DNA from: Halothece sp. PCC 7418
GTDB taxonomy: Bacteria; Cyanobacteriota; Cyanobacteriia; Cyanobacteriales; Rubidibacteraceae
Reading direction: 5' to 3'
DNA length: 64,000 bases
Assembly: GCF_000317635.1 (NCBI RefSeq)
Contig: NC_019779.1
Span: 3,782,001 to 3,846,000 of the forward strand
Shown here one piece after another: positions 24,751 through 33,908 of this stretch. Positions within the stretch are counted from its first letter, which is position 1. Every line of letters begins with the position of its first letter. The translations under genes and the position numbers were made by a program. Under the pieces are notes generated by a model. That model was not told the origin of the DNA. It saw only the letters and a program-made list of their open reading frames with translations, and made no database searches.

Positions 24751-25068
24751 ATGGAAATTGTACTGCCTTATATTTTAGTTGCAGTCCCTGTTATTTCCTT
24801 ATTTTTTGGCATAATTCAATATGCTCTATTTCATGAAAAAGGTCGGAAAGGGTTAGTGTGGGGTCTTCTTGGACAATTCATCACTTCGTTACTAATGATT
24901 ATTCTCTTGTGGCGAATAGTGATGCAGACGGCTCAAAAGGAAGATACAACTGGTCCGACTGCAATTGGTCTAATTTTATTTTTAGGATTGGTTACAATTT
25001 CTTTGGGTGCAAGTTTTTTGTTAAATGTAGGTATTGTATTTTTATTGCTAACTCAAAATAAATTATAG
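24751..25068 (+). CDS. Small membrane protein, unknown
   Basis: 105 residues with three hydrophobic helices (about 3-27, 34-55 and 68-100). Sequence phrases such as LPYILVAVPVISLFFGIIQ and GLVTISLGASFLLNVGIVFL carry no family signature that I recognise. It lies 25 bp after dapF and could be co-transcribed. 25069-25327 shows no further gene. Confidence 0.55.
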   Translation: MEIVLPYILVAVPVISLFFGIIQYALFHEKGRKGLVWGLLGQFITSLLMIILLWRIVMQTAQKEDTTGPTAIGLILFLGLVTISLGASFLLNVGIVFLLLTQNKL

Positions 25069-25327
25069 CTCGTTGAGGAAATAGCGTAACCAGTTATTTA
25101 AAGTTCGATTACTCTTAGAAATCACAACTGAAAAATTAGTTTGTCCAGCAGGATTGGTCACGGAAATGTTATTTGCGTTACTCACTGTATTTCTAGACGT
25201 AGCTTTTATGTTTAATTTAGTAACTGCAATAATCTTTTTAATATAGATTACAAAAAGATTCGGAATTAGATATAACGAATCTAACTAAATTTTGCCAAAA
25301 ACTATACCGATAATATTTGTATTAAAG

Positions 25328-26521
25328 ATGCAACTTAATTACTCAGATTTTAAGCAATTCCCATATTCTATAGTTAATGCTCGTCTCCCCAATCCTGATC
25401 ATCAGTATTATAAAATTGATCTTGAAGCGGGATATATTAAAAGTATTCAACAGCAAACTTGTCTTTTATCTGAAAAGAGGGATGACTCCGTGATCGATTT
25501 GAAGGGAGATTGGCTTTCTCTCGGTGGGATTGATTTACAAATTAATGGCGCGTTAGGCTTACCTTTTCCAGATTTAGAAACCGACCATTTAGATAAACTT
25601 TTTACAATTTCTAAGTTTTTATGGGAACAGGGCGTTGATGGGTTTCTCCCGACTGTTGTCACCACTTCTTCTGAAAAAATTGCGCGATCGCTGCGAACAA
25701 TTTCTGAATATATCCAACAGTATCAAACGCCAGATTTCCCTTATGCAAAAATTCTTGGTGTCCATTTAGAAGGCCCCTTTCTTAACCCGAAAAAACGCGG
25801 AGCACACCCCGAAAAATATTTATTAGACTTGACCCTTGACAACTTTAATCGGTTGATCGGAAAATATAGTAAACAGGTTAGGGTCGTTACCTGTGCGCCA
25901 GAAATAAGTTCTGACGAAAGAATAATTGCAGAACTCCGATCGCGCTACCCCAATATTTTATTCAGTCTCGGACATTCCCTCGCCACAGCAACAGAAGCAG
26001 AAACCGCTTTTCGACAAGGCGCATCCCTAGTGACACACGCTTTTAACGCGATGCCTTCTTTACATCATCGAGAAGCAGGATTACTCGGTGCAGCCTTGGT
26101 TCATTCTGGGGTGAAATGTAGTTTCATTGCCGATGGACAACATATTTCTCCCACCATGCTCGAACTATTATTGCGGATGGGAGAAAGAGAGAAACGGCTG
26201 TTTTTAGTCAGTGATGCCCTTGCGCCCTTAGGACTCGGAGATGGGGTTTATCCGTGGGATAGTCGAGAAATTAGGGTTAGTGAGGGAACAGCCAGACTAG
26301 AAGATGGAACATTAGCAGGAACCACCCTTTCCCTCTTATCAGGCGTAACGAATTTGGTGCAGTGGGGAATTTGTGACATTGCCAGCGCGATCGCGCTAGC
26401 AACAGAAAGCCCCAGAGAAGCCCTAGGAAAAGACGGTTTAAGTGTCGGACAACCAGCTAATTTATTGCGTTGGCATTGGGATGAAACAACACAATCTTTA
26501 AGTTGGGAACGACTGTTTTAA
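25328..26521 (+). CDS. nagA: N-acetylglucosamine-6-phosphate deacetylase
   Basis: 397 residues from ATG 25328; a TTG at 25292 would add 12 residues. GIDLQINGALG carries the amidohydrolase start, HLEGPFLNPKKRGAH the metal-binding glutamate, FSLGHS and THAFNAMPSLHHREAG the histidines and FLVSDALAPLG the catalytic aspartate. It removes acetate from GlcNAc-6-P in amino-sugar recycling. No nagB or transporter is adjacent. The length is typical. Confidence 0.93.
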   Translation: MQLNYSDFKQFPYSIVNARLPNPDHQYYKIDLEAGYIKSIQQQTCLLSEKRDDSVIDLKGDWLSLGGIDLQINGALGLPFPDLETDHLDKLFTISKFLWEQGVDGFLPTVVTTSSEKIARSLRTISEYIQQYQTPDFPYAKILGVHLEGPFLNPKKRGAHPEKYLLDLTLDNFNRLIGKYSKQVRVVTCAPEISSDERIIAELRSRYPNILFSLGHSLATATEAETAFRQGASLVTHAFNAMPSLHHREAGLLGAALVHSGVKCSFIADGQHISPTMLELLLRMGEREKRLFLVSDALAPLGLGDGVYPWDSREIRVSEGTARLEDGTLAGTTLSLLSGVTNLVQWGICDIASAIALATESPREALGKDGLSVGQPANLLRWHWDETTQSLSWERLF

Positions 26522-26690
26522 CGCTCAATTGAAGTATTTCTAGAAAATGCACTCTTTCATGATTATGGCAATATGGTCTCATTTGTAAAAAGTAGCTTAA
26601 CTTACGTAGGCTGCAAGCCGAGCCGTAGAGCCTCTCCCCTAACCCCCCTTAGTAAGGGCAGGAATTTACAACTGATTTAGGATTTCTATA

Positions 26691-27827
26691 TTAACAATAA
26701 TCTGTTTTCTTTAAATGCCAAAGAACATATTGTTTGACAGGTGTCGGATAGTTATCTAAATGAGTAATCGATTGCAAAATTTGATCAATTTTCTGCAAAA
26801 TCAGCTGGTGAGGTGTCGGAGATTGGGCTTTTAAGGTTTTTCCTAAAGTGGCGAGTGCTAAGGCAACTTCAGGATCAATTCCATCACTTGTAACCCATAA
26901 GAATTGATGCAGTTGGTTGATCGTATCCATTAAATTAATTTCATCCCAGTTAGGAAGAAGTTGAACTTGATTATGTAATTTTTCGATTGTTAATTGATAA
27001 AGCTGTGCGCGATCGCGATAAAGATTAATAATATCTAGTGAGTTTGGTGTTACTTTTAAAAGAGGAGGTTTTTGAGTCGCATAATTTGCCATCAGCATCA
27101 AAAGTTCTCGAATTTGTTGGCGGAAGGTAGCCACTTGACCAAGATATTGTTCTAGAGGACGTAATGGTAGCCAGTTGTCTAGAGGGGTTAGATCCCAATT
27201 CCGCAAAGGAGGAAGAGGCTGAACAGTTTTTTCTCTTTTCCATTCCTCATAAGCTGCTTTTGCGACATCAACGATATTGTCATAATTATTAGCCTTAATA
27301 TGGATTTTTTTTATTAATTTGTCTCGCGCTGGCGAACCAATGTCCATACTTTCAGAATTAGCTTGGTCATACCCTGCAAAACAAAGCGATTTTAAAAGTT
27401 GAACTGCAATTTGTGCAGTGGGAAGCGTTAAGGTTTGATCGGATAAAAAATTGAGGAGTAACTCTCCATTTTGAGATAGATTATCATACTTGAATCGCTT
27501 TTCTGCCATTGTAATTAGACAGCTTTCAATCAAGCCTGTGCCAGAATAAGATTGAATGACATCTAAAAATAGTTCAGGGGTAGCAGTAGGATAAAATAAG
27601 TCTCGACACTGACTAGGAAAAGGAAAAGCATCTAATATAAATTCTCTGACATCCCATTGAATAAGCCATAAGGTGTTGCATTGTGTACAAATTCGGATCA
27701 TCCTATTTTCAGGAGGATGCCAAGGAGTGATTTCTTCCAATTCACGCCAGCAGAGAGGATAATCAGATAAAGTTTGTGGATATCCCTGCACTGGATGACG
27801 GCATTGCTTACAGAAAGTACCTGTCAT
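26691..27827 (-). CDS. Zinc-ribbon-like protein of unknown function
   Basis: 378 residues. Two CxxC pairs, FCKQCRHPV (Cys6, Cys9) and RICTQCNTLW (about Cys47, Cys50), are likely to bind one zinc. The rest is helical and leucine/glutamine-rich with no recognised domain. It has no membrane segment. It is a single gene flanked by nagA (convergent) and a MITE copy. The zinc ribbon resembles those of RNA-polymerase-associated or ribosome-associated factors only in outline, so no function is proposed. Confidence 0.65.
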   Translation of the reverse strand: MTGTFCKQCRHPVQGYPQTLSDYPLCWRELEEITPWHPPENRMIRICTQCNTLWLIQWDVREFILDAFPFPSQCRDLFYPTATPELFLDVIQSYSGTGLIESCLITMAEKRFKYDNLSQNGELLLNFLSDQTLTLPTAQIAVQLLKSLCFAGYDQANSESMDIGSPARDKLIKKIHIKANNYDNIVDVAKAAYEEWKREKTVQPLPPLRNWDLTPLDNWLPLRPLEQYLGQVATFRQQIRELLMLMANYATQKPPLLKVTPNSLDIINLYRDRAQLYQLTIEKLHNQVQLLPNWDEINLMDTINQLHQFLWVTSDGIDPEVALALATLGKTLKAQSPTPHQLILQKIDQILQSITHLDNYPTPVKQYVLWHLKKTDYC

Positions 27828-27916
27828 GATGATTTTCGGGGATGCTTGCAGTTGTTTTTTTCTAACTTTGAAGGATTAATATTTAATTTTTAGTTTCCCT
27901 TTTTTCCAATAGAGTT

Positions 27917-28044
27917 TATAGCATTTCCTAATCTGTTGAGGTACACGAGTGATTGGTTATCAGTGACCAGTTACCAAAGAACGAAGAACAAAGAACAAAG
28001 AACAAAAATTTAGATGTACCTCAAGAAGCGTGAAAACTGCTATA
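27917..28044. repeat. MITE-like element, copy C
   Basis: 128 bp from TATAGCATTTCCTAATC to GAAAACTGCTATA in the same orientation as copy B, with a shortened middle where GGTTATCAGTGACCAGTTAC replaces the usual segment. It lies 80 bp before chlM. Confidence 0.75.
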
Positions 28045-28124
28045 TTCTCATTTCTTATACATTATGCCGATAAACGTGCTAAAGTATAAATTTTGGTAAT
28101 AGTAAATAAAGAGCGAAACTTATT

Positions 28125-28811
28125 ATGAAAAGCACTGACGATAAAACAATTGTCAAAGACTATTTTAATGCCGTTGGCTTTGAACGCTGGCGGAATATCT
28201 ACGGTGATGGCGAAGTGAATAAAGTCCAAAAAAACATCCGCATTGGACATCAACAAACCATTGATACCGTTATGGGCTGGTTGAAAGAAGACGGTAATCT
28301 TTCTCAGGTAAGCATTTGTGATGCGGGCTGTGGAACAGGTAGTCTTAGCATTCCCTTAGCACAGGAAGGCGCAACAGTCTATGCGAGTGATATTTCAGAA
28401 AAGATGGTGGGAGAAGCGGAAACTCAAGCGAAATCAGCTTTAGGAGACAATCATAAGATTCACTTCTCCGTGAGTGACTTAGAAGCCATTACAGGAAGTT
28501 ATGACACCGTTATTTGTTTAGATGTTCTCATTCACTATCCTGACCAAGACATCCCCACCATGGTTAAACATTTAGCCAATTGTGCACAATCTCGGTTTAT
28601 TATTAGTTTTGCGCCCAAAACCTTTCTCCTCAGCCTTTTAAAGAAAATTGGCGAATTCTTCCCAGGACCGAGTAAAACCACTCGCGCTTACCAACATTCG
28701 GAAGCAGAAATCGTTAAAATCCTAGAGGACAACGGCTTTGAAATTAAACGGACAGGGATGACCAGCACCAACTTTTATTATTCGCGCATTTTGGAAGCCG
28801 TGCGAAACTAA
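28125..28811 (+). CDS. chlM: Magnesium-protoporphyrin IX O-methyltransferase
   Basis: 228 residues. YFNAVGFERWRNIYGDGEVN and GHQQTIDTVMGWL are characteristic of ChlM, and VSICDAGCGTGSLSIPLAQ is its SAM loop. It methylates the C13 propionate of Mg-protoporphyrin IX. acsF, the next enzyme of the pathway, follows 165 bp later in the same direction. The gap contains no clear terminator. Confidence 0.95.
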   Translation: MKSTDDKTIVKDYFNAVGFERWRNIYGDGEVNKVQKNIRIGHQQTIDTVMGWLKEDGNLSQVSICDAGCGTGSLSIPLAQEGATVYASDISEKMVGEAETQAKSALGDNHKIHFSVSDLEAITGSYDTVICLDVLIHYPDQDIPTMVKHLANCAQSRFIISFAPKTFLLSLLKKIGEFFPGPSKTTRAYQHSEAEIVKILEDNGFEIKRTGMTSTNFYYSRILEAVRN

Positions 28812-28976
28812 AGTGTTACAAACTTTAACAAAACCCACCAGTGCATATAGATTTTTGTTGCAATCGTTAACAAGTCAGCGCGATCGCGCCCTGACCCGTT
28901 GATAAACTGAAAAGCAAAACTGCACTCATTAATCCAATCCCCATCTTTTAAGAGAAAGAAACCCAAGCAATAAAAT

Positions 28977-30050
28977 ATGGTTAACACTGCCAATAAAGAC
29001 CAACAAGAATTACGTCCGGGCATTAAACAACCGGCAAAAGAAACCCTTTTAACGCCTCGTTTTTACACCACAGACTTTGATGAAATGGCGCAGATGGATA
29101 TTTCCATCAACGAAGACGAACTCCGCGCCATTTTAGAAGAATTCCGCGCTGATTATAATCAAAAACACTTTGTTCGGGATGAAGAGTTTAACCAGTCTTG
29201 GGAACATCTCGATCCAGAAACCCGTCGCCTCTTTGTAGAATTTCTGGAACGGTCTTGCACGGCTGAATTTTCTGGCTTTCTCCTCTATAAAGAATTAGGA
29301 AGACGCTTAAAAGATTCTAACCCTCTCTTGGCGGAGTGCTTCACCTTGATGTCTCGTGATGAAGCCCGCCATGCTGGTTTTCTCAACAAAGCCATGTCTG
29401 ACTTTAACCTCTCCCTTGACTTAGGCTTTCTTACCAAGAGTCGGAAATACACTTTCTTTAAGCCCAAATATATCTTTTACGCCACCTATCTCTCGGAAAA
29501 AATTGGTTACTGGCGTTATATCACCATCTATCGCCATTTAGAACAAAATCCTGAACACCGCATTTATCCCCTCTTCCGCTTCTTTGAAAACTGGTGTCAA
29601 GATGAAAACCGTCACGGTGATTTCTTTGATGCCATTATGCAGGCGCAACCTTATGTTATTACTGGGTTCATTTCTCGCTTGTGGTGTCGTTTCTTCCTGC
29701 TAGCCGTATTCGCCACCATGTATCTTAACGATGTGCAACGGTCAGGTTTCTACGAAGCATTAGGCTTAGATGCACGGGACTATGACCAATATGTCATCCA
29801 GAAAACGAATGAAACCGCAGGACGGGTCTTCCCAACCATTTTAGATGTAGAGAATCCGAACTTCTTCAACCGTTTAGAAGTTTGCGTGAAAAATAATGAA
29901 AAGCTAAGCGCGATCGCAAATTCTGAAGCACCGCGAGTAGTTAAATTCTTCCGCAAGTTACCTCATTACGTCTCCAACGGCTGGCAATTCTTAAATCTGT
30001 ATCTGCAAAAAGCAGTTGATGCACAAGCCCAGCGCGGTGTTGTCCACTAA
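28977..30050 (+). CDS. acsF: Mg-protoporphyrin IX monomethyl ester oxidative cyclase (aerobic)
   Basis: 357 residues. The di-iron ligands are in [24 protein letters not shown] and [11 protein letters not shown]. This is the oxygen-dependent cyclase (ChlA/AcsF) that closes the isocyclic ring of chlorophyll. It directly follows chlM. AGAGAAAGAAA upstream is only a weak ribosome site. Some cyanobacteria have two copies for high and low oxygen; only one is seen here. Confidence 0.95.
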   Translation: MVNTANKDQQELRPGIKQPAKETLLTPRFYTTDFDEMAQMDISINEDELRAILEEFRADYNQKHFVRDEEFNQSWEHLDPETRRLFVEFLERSCTAEFSGFLLYKELGRRLKDSNPLLAECFTLMSRDEARHAGFLNKAMSDFNLSLDLGFLTKSRKYTFFKPKYIFYATYLSEKIGYWRYITIYRHLEQNPEHRIYPLFRFFENWCQDENRHGDFFDAIMQAQPYVITGFISRLWCRFFLLAVFATMYLNDVQRSGFYEALGLDARDYDQYVIQKTNETAGRVFPTILDVENPNFFNRLEVCVKNNEKLSAIANSEAPRVVKFFRKLPHYVSNGWQFLNLYLQKAVDAQAQRGVVH

Positions 30051-30073
30051 AAATATCTCTGAAGATTCTATTT

Positions 30074-30105
30074 CCTCTTTTCCAATTCGGAGAAGGGGAT
30101 TTTTT
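30074..30105 (+). terminator. Terminator of chlM-acsF
   Basis: CCTCTTTTCC pairs with GGAGAAGGGG using two G-T pairs, loop AATTC, followed by ATTTTTT. It lies 24 bp after the acsF stop. Confidence 0.75.
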
Positions 30106-30257
30106 AATGACAAAACAACAGAAGAAAACTAGATTAATCCCCAACAAAGATTATTTTATCAATTTCCAAACAAGTTCCAAAGCAGCACTAACACTCAGAA
30201 CAGAAATAGTATCCCTAGGATAAAATGAATATTAATTAGCCATAAGAGAGCGAAATC

Positions 30258-30329
30258 ATGAGGATACCTCCCACTCAAATTGCTTCTGGTGAAGAACAAC
30301 GATATATTTCTCCGCTCGTTAGAAGCTAG
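30258..30329 (+). pseudogene. N-terminal fragment, possibly of a Uma2 gene
   Basis: 23 codons (MRIPPTQIASGEEQRYISP...) end at TAG. The phrase resembles the N-terminus of Uma2 proteins that start with an IP...EQR theme. The remainder of the gene is missing; the structured RNA candidate begins 40 bp later. Weak evidence. Confidence 0.3.
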
Positions 30330-30370
30330 ACATTAATTGACATAGTTCGATTTTTGTTGACCTAGAAAGG

Positions 30371-30622
30371 GACGAGCGTGCAGACTCAGCCATAAATCCT
30401 GTAAAAAGGTAGGCTACCTTGAGAGGGTCATCACACCCAAGTGTAAACGCCAGCACTTGGCTCTGTGGTCTGTAATTAAACTAAGTACCGATGCTTTATA
30501 AGGTCGTGTTGCAGACGTAAAAAGCCCTTTGAAGTTTGTCGAGGCACACTTTACTGAGAAATCAGATTGGCGAAAGCAAGCCGTTTAGGAGAGGGAGATG
30601 CTAAGACCATTTCCCTCTCCAC
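30371..30622 (+). ncRNA. Structured RNA candidate, HEARO / IscB omega RNA-like
   Basis: There is no ORF in about 250 bp, but nested complementarity is clear: CAGAC (30381) with GTCTG (30468), CCAAGTG (30437) with CACTTGG (30454), a GGCGAAAGC loop near 30569 and a final perfect stem, GGAGAGGGA (30588) with TCCCTCTCC (30612). The phrases GACTCAGCCATAAATCC and GGTAGGCTACC recall the HEARO RNA class, which in other genomes precedes iscB and guides the IscB nuclease. No iscB follows. The class assignment is from memory of the motif and needs a covariance search. Confidence 0.45.
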
Positions 30623-30773
30623 CATGAAAGTAAAGCTAAGTCAAGAAATGTACAATAATTTACCTACTAGGAGTTAACCCCAAGAACAACCACAAGCGGT
30701 TAAAGCCTTTTTACGCAATCTCCGTTGTGAAAGTAATGAAAATCAATACAAATTTGTAAACTAAGAATTATCA

Positions 30774-32822
30774 ATGATGTCTTTTAATTATCCTAAAACT
30801 CCACAAGTTGAACAACTCGATCACTATCATGGTGTCGCTGTTACAGACCCCTATCGCTGGTTAGAAGATCCCGATTCTGAAGCAACGAAAGAGTGGGTAG
30901 AAGCCCAAAATAAAGTCACCTTTAGCTTTTTAGAAAACATTCCAGAACGAGAAACCATCAGAGAACGCTTAACCCAATTATGGGATTACGAAAAATATGG
31001 AATTCCCATTAAAAAAGGAGAACGTTATTTTTATTTCAAAAATGATGGTTTACAAAATCAAAGTGTTCTCTATACTTTAAAGGAATTAGACGAAGAACCG
31101 CAAGTTTTACTCGATCCCAATCAATTTTCTGAAGATGGAACGATCGCGCTGTCTGGAATGGCGATTAGTGATAATGGTCAATTTTTAGCCTACGGGATTT
31201 CTAAATCAGGTTCAGATTGGCAAGAATGGCAAGTCCGAAACGTTGAAACCAGAGAAGATTTTTCCGATCATCTCCAGTGGATTAAATTTTCGGGTGCAAC
31301 CTGGACCAAAGATAATGAAGGCTTTTTCTATAGTCGGTATGATGCCCCAGAAGAAGGCAAAAAACTGGAAGAAGCAAACTATTATCAAAAGTTATATTAT
31401 CACCGTTTAGGAACAGAACAAAGCGAAGATATTCTCATCTATCAACGTCCTGATCAAAAAGAATGGATGTTTGATGCAGATGTGACAGAAGATGGAGATT
31501 ATCTCATTATTTCGGTGAGCAAAGGAACTGATCCGAAAAACTTAGTTTTCTATCAAGATTTACAAGATCCGAACGCAGAAGTCAAAGAATTAATTTCTGA
31601 TTTTATTAGCAGTTTTAACTTCATTGAATATGAAGGCTCTCTCTTTTGGTTTCGGACTGATTATAAAGCCCCGAAAGGACGTTTGATTGGCATTGATATT
31701 AAGCAACCTGACCCCGACAGTTGGCAAGAAATTATTGCTGAAACGGAGAATACCTTAGAAGGAATTAATATCTTAAATAATCAGTTTATTGTTGATTACT
31801 TACAAGATGCGCGATCGCGCTTGCAAATTCATGCTTTAGATGGTACATATCTTAAAGATATTGAACTCCCTGGAATTGGGTCAGTGGGTGGTTTTAATGG
31901 TAAACGAGAAGACACCGAAACCTTTTACGCTTACACCAGTTTCACTACCCCCACCACCATCTATCGCTATAACCTAGAAACAGGGGAAAGTACCCTTTTC
32001 CGACAACCCACAGTCAGTTTTAATCCTGATAATTACGAAACTCGCCAAGTCTTTTATCGCAGTAAAGATGGAACACAAGTTCCGATGTTTATTACCCACA
32101 AAAAAGGCTTATTTCTCGATGGAAATAACCCCACTCTTTTGTATGGCTATGGCGGGTTTAACATTTCTTTGACCCCAAGTTTTTCCGTGAGTCGTCTGGT
32201 TTGGATGGAAATGGGGGGCGTTTATGCCGTTCCCAACTTGCGCGGTGGTGGCGAATACGGAGAAGAATGGCATCAAGCAGGAACCAAACTCGATAAACAA
32301 AATGTCTTTGATGACTTTATCGCTGCTGCGGAATGGTTAATCGAACACCGCTATACCTCTCCCCAAAAACTTGCTATTTCAGGAGGAAGTAACGGGGGGT
32401 TACTGGTGGGGGCTTGTATGACCCAACGTCCCGACTTATTTGGCGCAGCATTACCTGCCGTGGGGGTAATGGATATGTTACGCTTCCATAAATTTACCAT
32501 CGGTTGGGCGTGGTGTTCTGATTATGGTTCTCCTGATCACCCAGAAGAATTTGAAACCCTCTATGGCTATTCTCCCCTACATAATCTTCAATCAGGAACC
32601 GTGTATCCCTCAACCTTAATCACCACTGCGGATCACGATGATCGCGTTGTTCCCGCCCATAGCTTTAAATTTGCTGCTGCATTACAAGCCAGTCACGCTG
32701 GGAATAATCCTGTTTTCATTCGCATTGAAACTAAAGCAGGACACGGCGCTGGAAAACCCACCAGCAAACGCATTGAAGAAGTCGCGGATCAAATGGCGTT
32801 TTTAACGACGGTTTTAGATTAG
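30774..32822 (+). CDS. Prolyl oligopeptidase family serine peptidase (S9A)
   Basis: 682 residues, typical length. The N-terminus DPYRWLEDPDSEATKEWVEAQN is diagnostic. A seven-bladed propeller region follows to about residue 410. The hydrolase part contains the nucleophile in SGGSNGGLLVG, the aspartate in TTADHDDRVVPAHSF and the histidine in KAGHGAGKP. No signal peptide is seen, so it acts in the cytoplasm on proline-containing peptides. The two adjacent ATGs leave the start ambiguous by one codon. Confidence 0.93.
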   Translation: MMSFNYPKTPQVEQLDHYHGVAVTDPYRWLEDPDSEATKEWVEAQNKVTFSFLENIPERETIRERLTQLWDYEKYGIPIKKGERYFYFKNDGLQNQSVLYTLKELDEEPQVLLDPNQFSEDGTIALSGMAISDNGQFLAYGISKSGSDWQEWQVRNVETREDFSDHLQWIKFSGATWTKDNEGFFYSRYDAPEEGKKLEEANYYQKLYYHRLGTEQSEDILIYQRPDQKEWMFDADVTEDGDYLIISVSKGTDPKNLVFYQDLQDPNAEVKELISDFISSFNFIEYEGSLFWFRTDYKAPKGRLIGIDIKQPDPDSWQEIIAETENTLEGINILNNQFIVDYLQDARSRLQIHALDGTYLKDIELPGIGSVGGFNGKREDTETFYAYTSFTTPTTIYRYNLETGESTLFRQPTVSFNPDNYETRQVFYRSKDGTQVPMFITHKKGLFLDGNNPTLLYGYGGFNISLTPSFSVSRLVWMEMGGVYAVPNLRGGGEYGEEWHQAGTKLDKQNVFDDFIAAAEWLIEHRYTSPQKLAISGGSNGGLLVGACMTQRPDLFGAALPAVGVMDMLRFHKFTIGWAWCSDYGSPDHPEEFETLYGYSPLHNLQSGTVYPSTLITTADHDDRVVPAHSFKFAAALQASHAGNNPVFIRIETKAGHGAGKPTSKRIEEVADQMAFLTTVLD

Positions 32823-32910
32823 TCACTGGTCACTGGTCATTGGTCATTGGTCATTAGTTATTTGTTAGTGGGTAGTTTTTCTTCTTCTTTACTATCCACT
32901 GGTCACTGTC
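32822..32910. repeat. Short heptamer repeat cluster (GTCACTG/GTCATTG)
   Basis: Immediately after the peptidase stop there are about six degenerate GTCACTG/GTCATTG units, and GGTCACTGTCG near the thrB stop repeats the theme. They belong to the same family as the array at 15640. Confidence 0.7.
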
Positions 32911-33826
32911 GTTGAAAAGTTGCGCCTGTGGTGTTGACTTGTAAAACTTGGGCTTTTGCTATCACCCCTGCTTTCTTCCAAGCGGTCTGCATTTCTTGCG
33001 CCACGGTTGCAGCCTGACCCATACTGGTAATCGCAAGGAGTGTCGGACCTGCACCACTAATCGCGACTCCATAAGCCCCCGCGCACAAGGCTGCTGTTTC
33101 TACTTCAGAATAGCCTGAAATCAGTTGTTGACGATAGGGTTGGTGGAGTTGGTCTTGCATTCCAGTCCGTAACCAGTCTCCGCGTCCCGTTTCGATCGCG
33201 CGGATCAATAGTCCTAAGTGAGAGGCATTAAAAATGGCAACATCACGAGAAACCTGTGAGGGTAAGACGGATCGCGCTTCCTTTGTCGAGAGTTCAAAGT
33301 TAGGAATCGCCACCACGGGAATCAGTTGTTCCGACCAAGGAATTTCTGCAATTTCCCAAGCCTTACCAGTGGGAACCGCTAACCGACAACCGCCGAGAAA
33401 CGCAGGGACAATATTATCGGGATGACCTTCCAGCGCGATCGCGCGTTGTAATAAATCTTCATCTTCCACAGGCGATCCTGCTAAAGCATTGGCTGCGAGT
33501 AACCCCCCAACAATTGCTGTTGCTGAACTTCCCAAACCTCGGGAAAGGGGAACGCCTAACTTAATCTCAATTTTAACGGGTGGGGCGGTTTCACCAAAAT
33601 CTTCGTAAAACTGACGAAACGCCTGATAGATTAAATTATCTGGATTATTGCTAACACTCGCTGCTTCTTCCCCCTGAACGACAATTTCTACAGATGCAGT
33701 CCCCGTCGGCTGTCGAGTCAACTGAAACTGATTCTGAAGCGTTAAAGCGACACCCAAACAATCAAACCCCGGTCCGAGGTTAGCAGTGGTTGCGGGAACT
33801 TGCACGGTAACCTGAGAGAAAGCCAT
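32903..33826 (-). CDS. thrB: Homoserine kinase
   Basis: 307 residues. The GHMP signature is GVPLSRGLGSSATAIVGGLLAAN, with an N-terminal VQVPATTANLGPGFDCLG and the C-terminal GVAISGAGPTLLAI. It phosphorylates homoserine in threonine synthesis. It is convergent with the peptidase gene across a repeat cluster. No other threonine gene is adjacent. Confidence 0.95.
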   Translation of the reverse strand: MAFSQVTVQVPATTANLGPGFDCLGVALTLQNQFQLTRQPTGTASVEIVVQGEEAASVSNNPDNLIYQAFRQFYEDFGETAPPVKIEIKLGVPLSRGLGSSATAIVGGLLAANALAGSPVEDEDLLQRAIALEGHPDNIVPAFLGGCRLAVPTGKAWEIAEIPWSEQLIPVVAIPNFELSTKEARSVLPSQVSRDVAIFNASHLGLLIRAIETGRGDWLRTGMQDQLHQPYRQQLISGYSEVETAALCAGAYGVAISGAGPTLLAITSMGQAATVAQEMQTAWKKAGVIAKAQVLQVNTTGATFQRQ

Positions 33827-33908
33827 ATTTCCTTAAATTTAAACTAATCGAATCATACTATAGCGTTTTTTTGAACAACACACTCATAACAAAGTATCTC
33901 TAACAGCT

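Noticed and set aside
30371-30622. Group II intron or tmRNA as explanation of the structured region
   Set aside because: No domain V hairpin, no reverse transcriptase, no tRNA-like ends or tag ORF were found.
33845-33860. Sixth MITE copy at CTATAGCGTTTTTTTG
   Set aside because: Only the first dozen bases match; no TGAGGTAC arm or right end follows.
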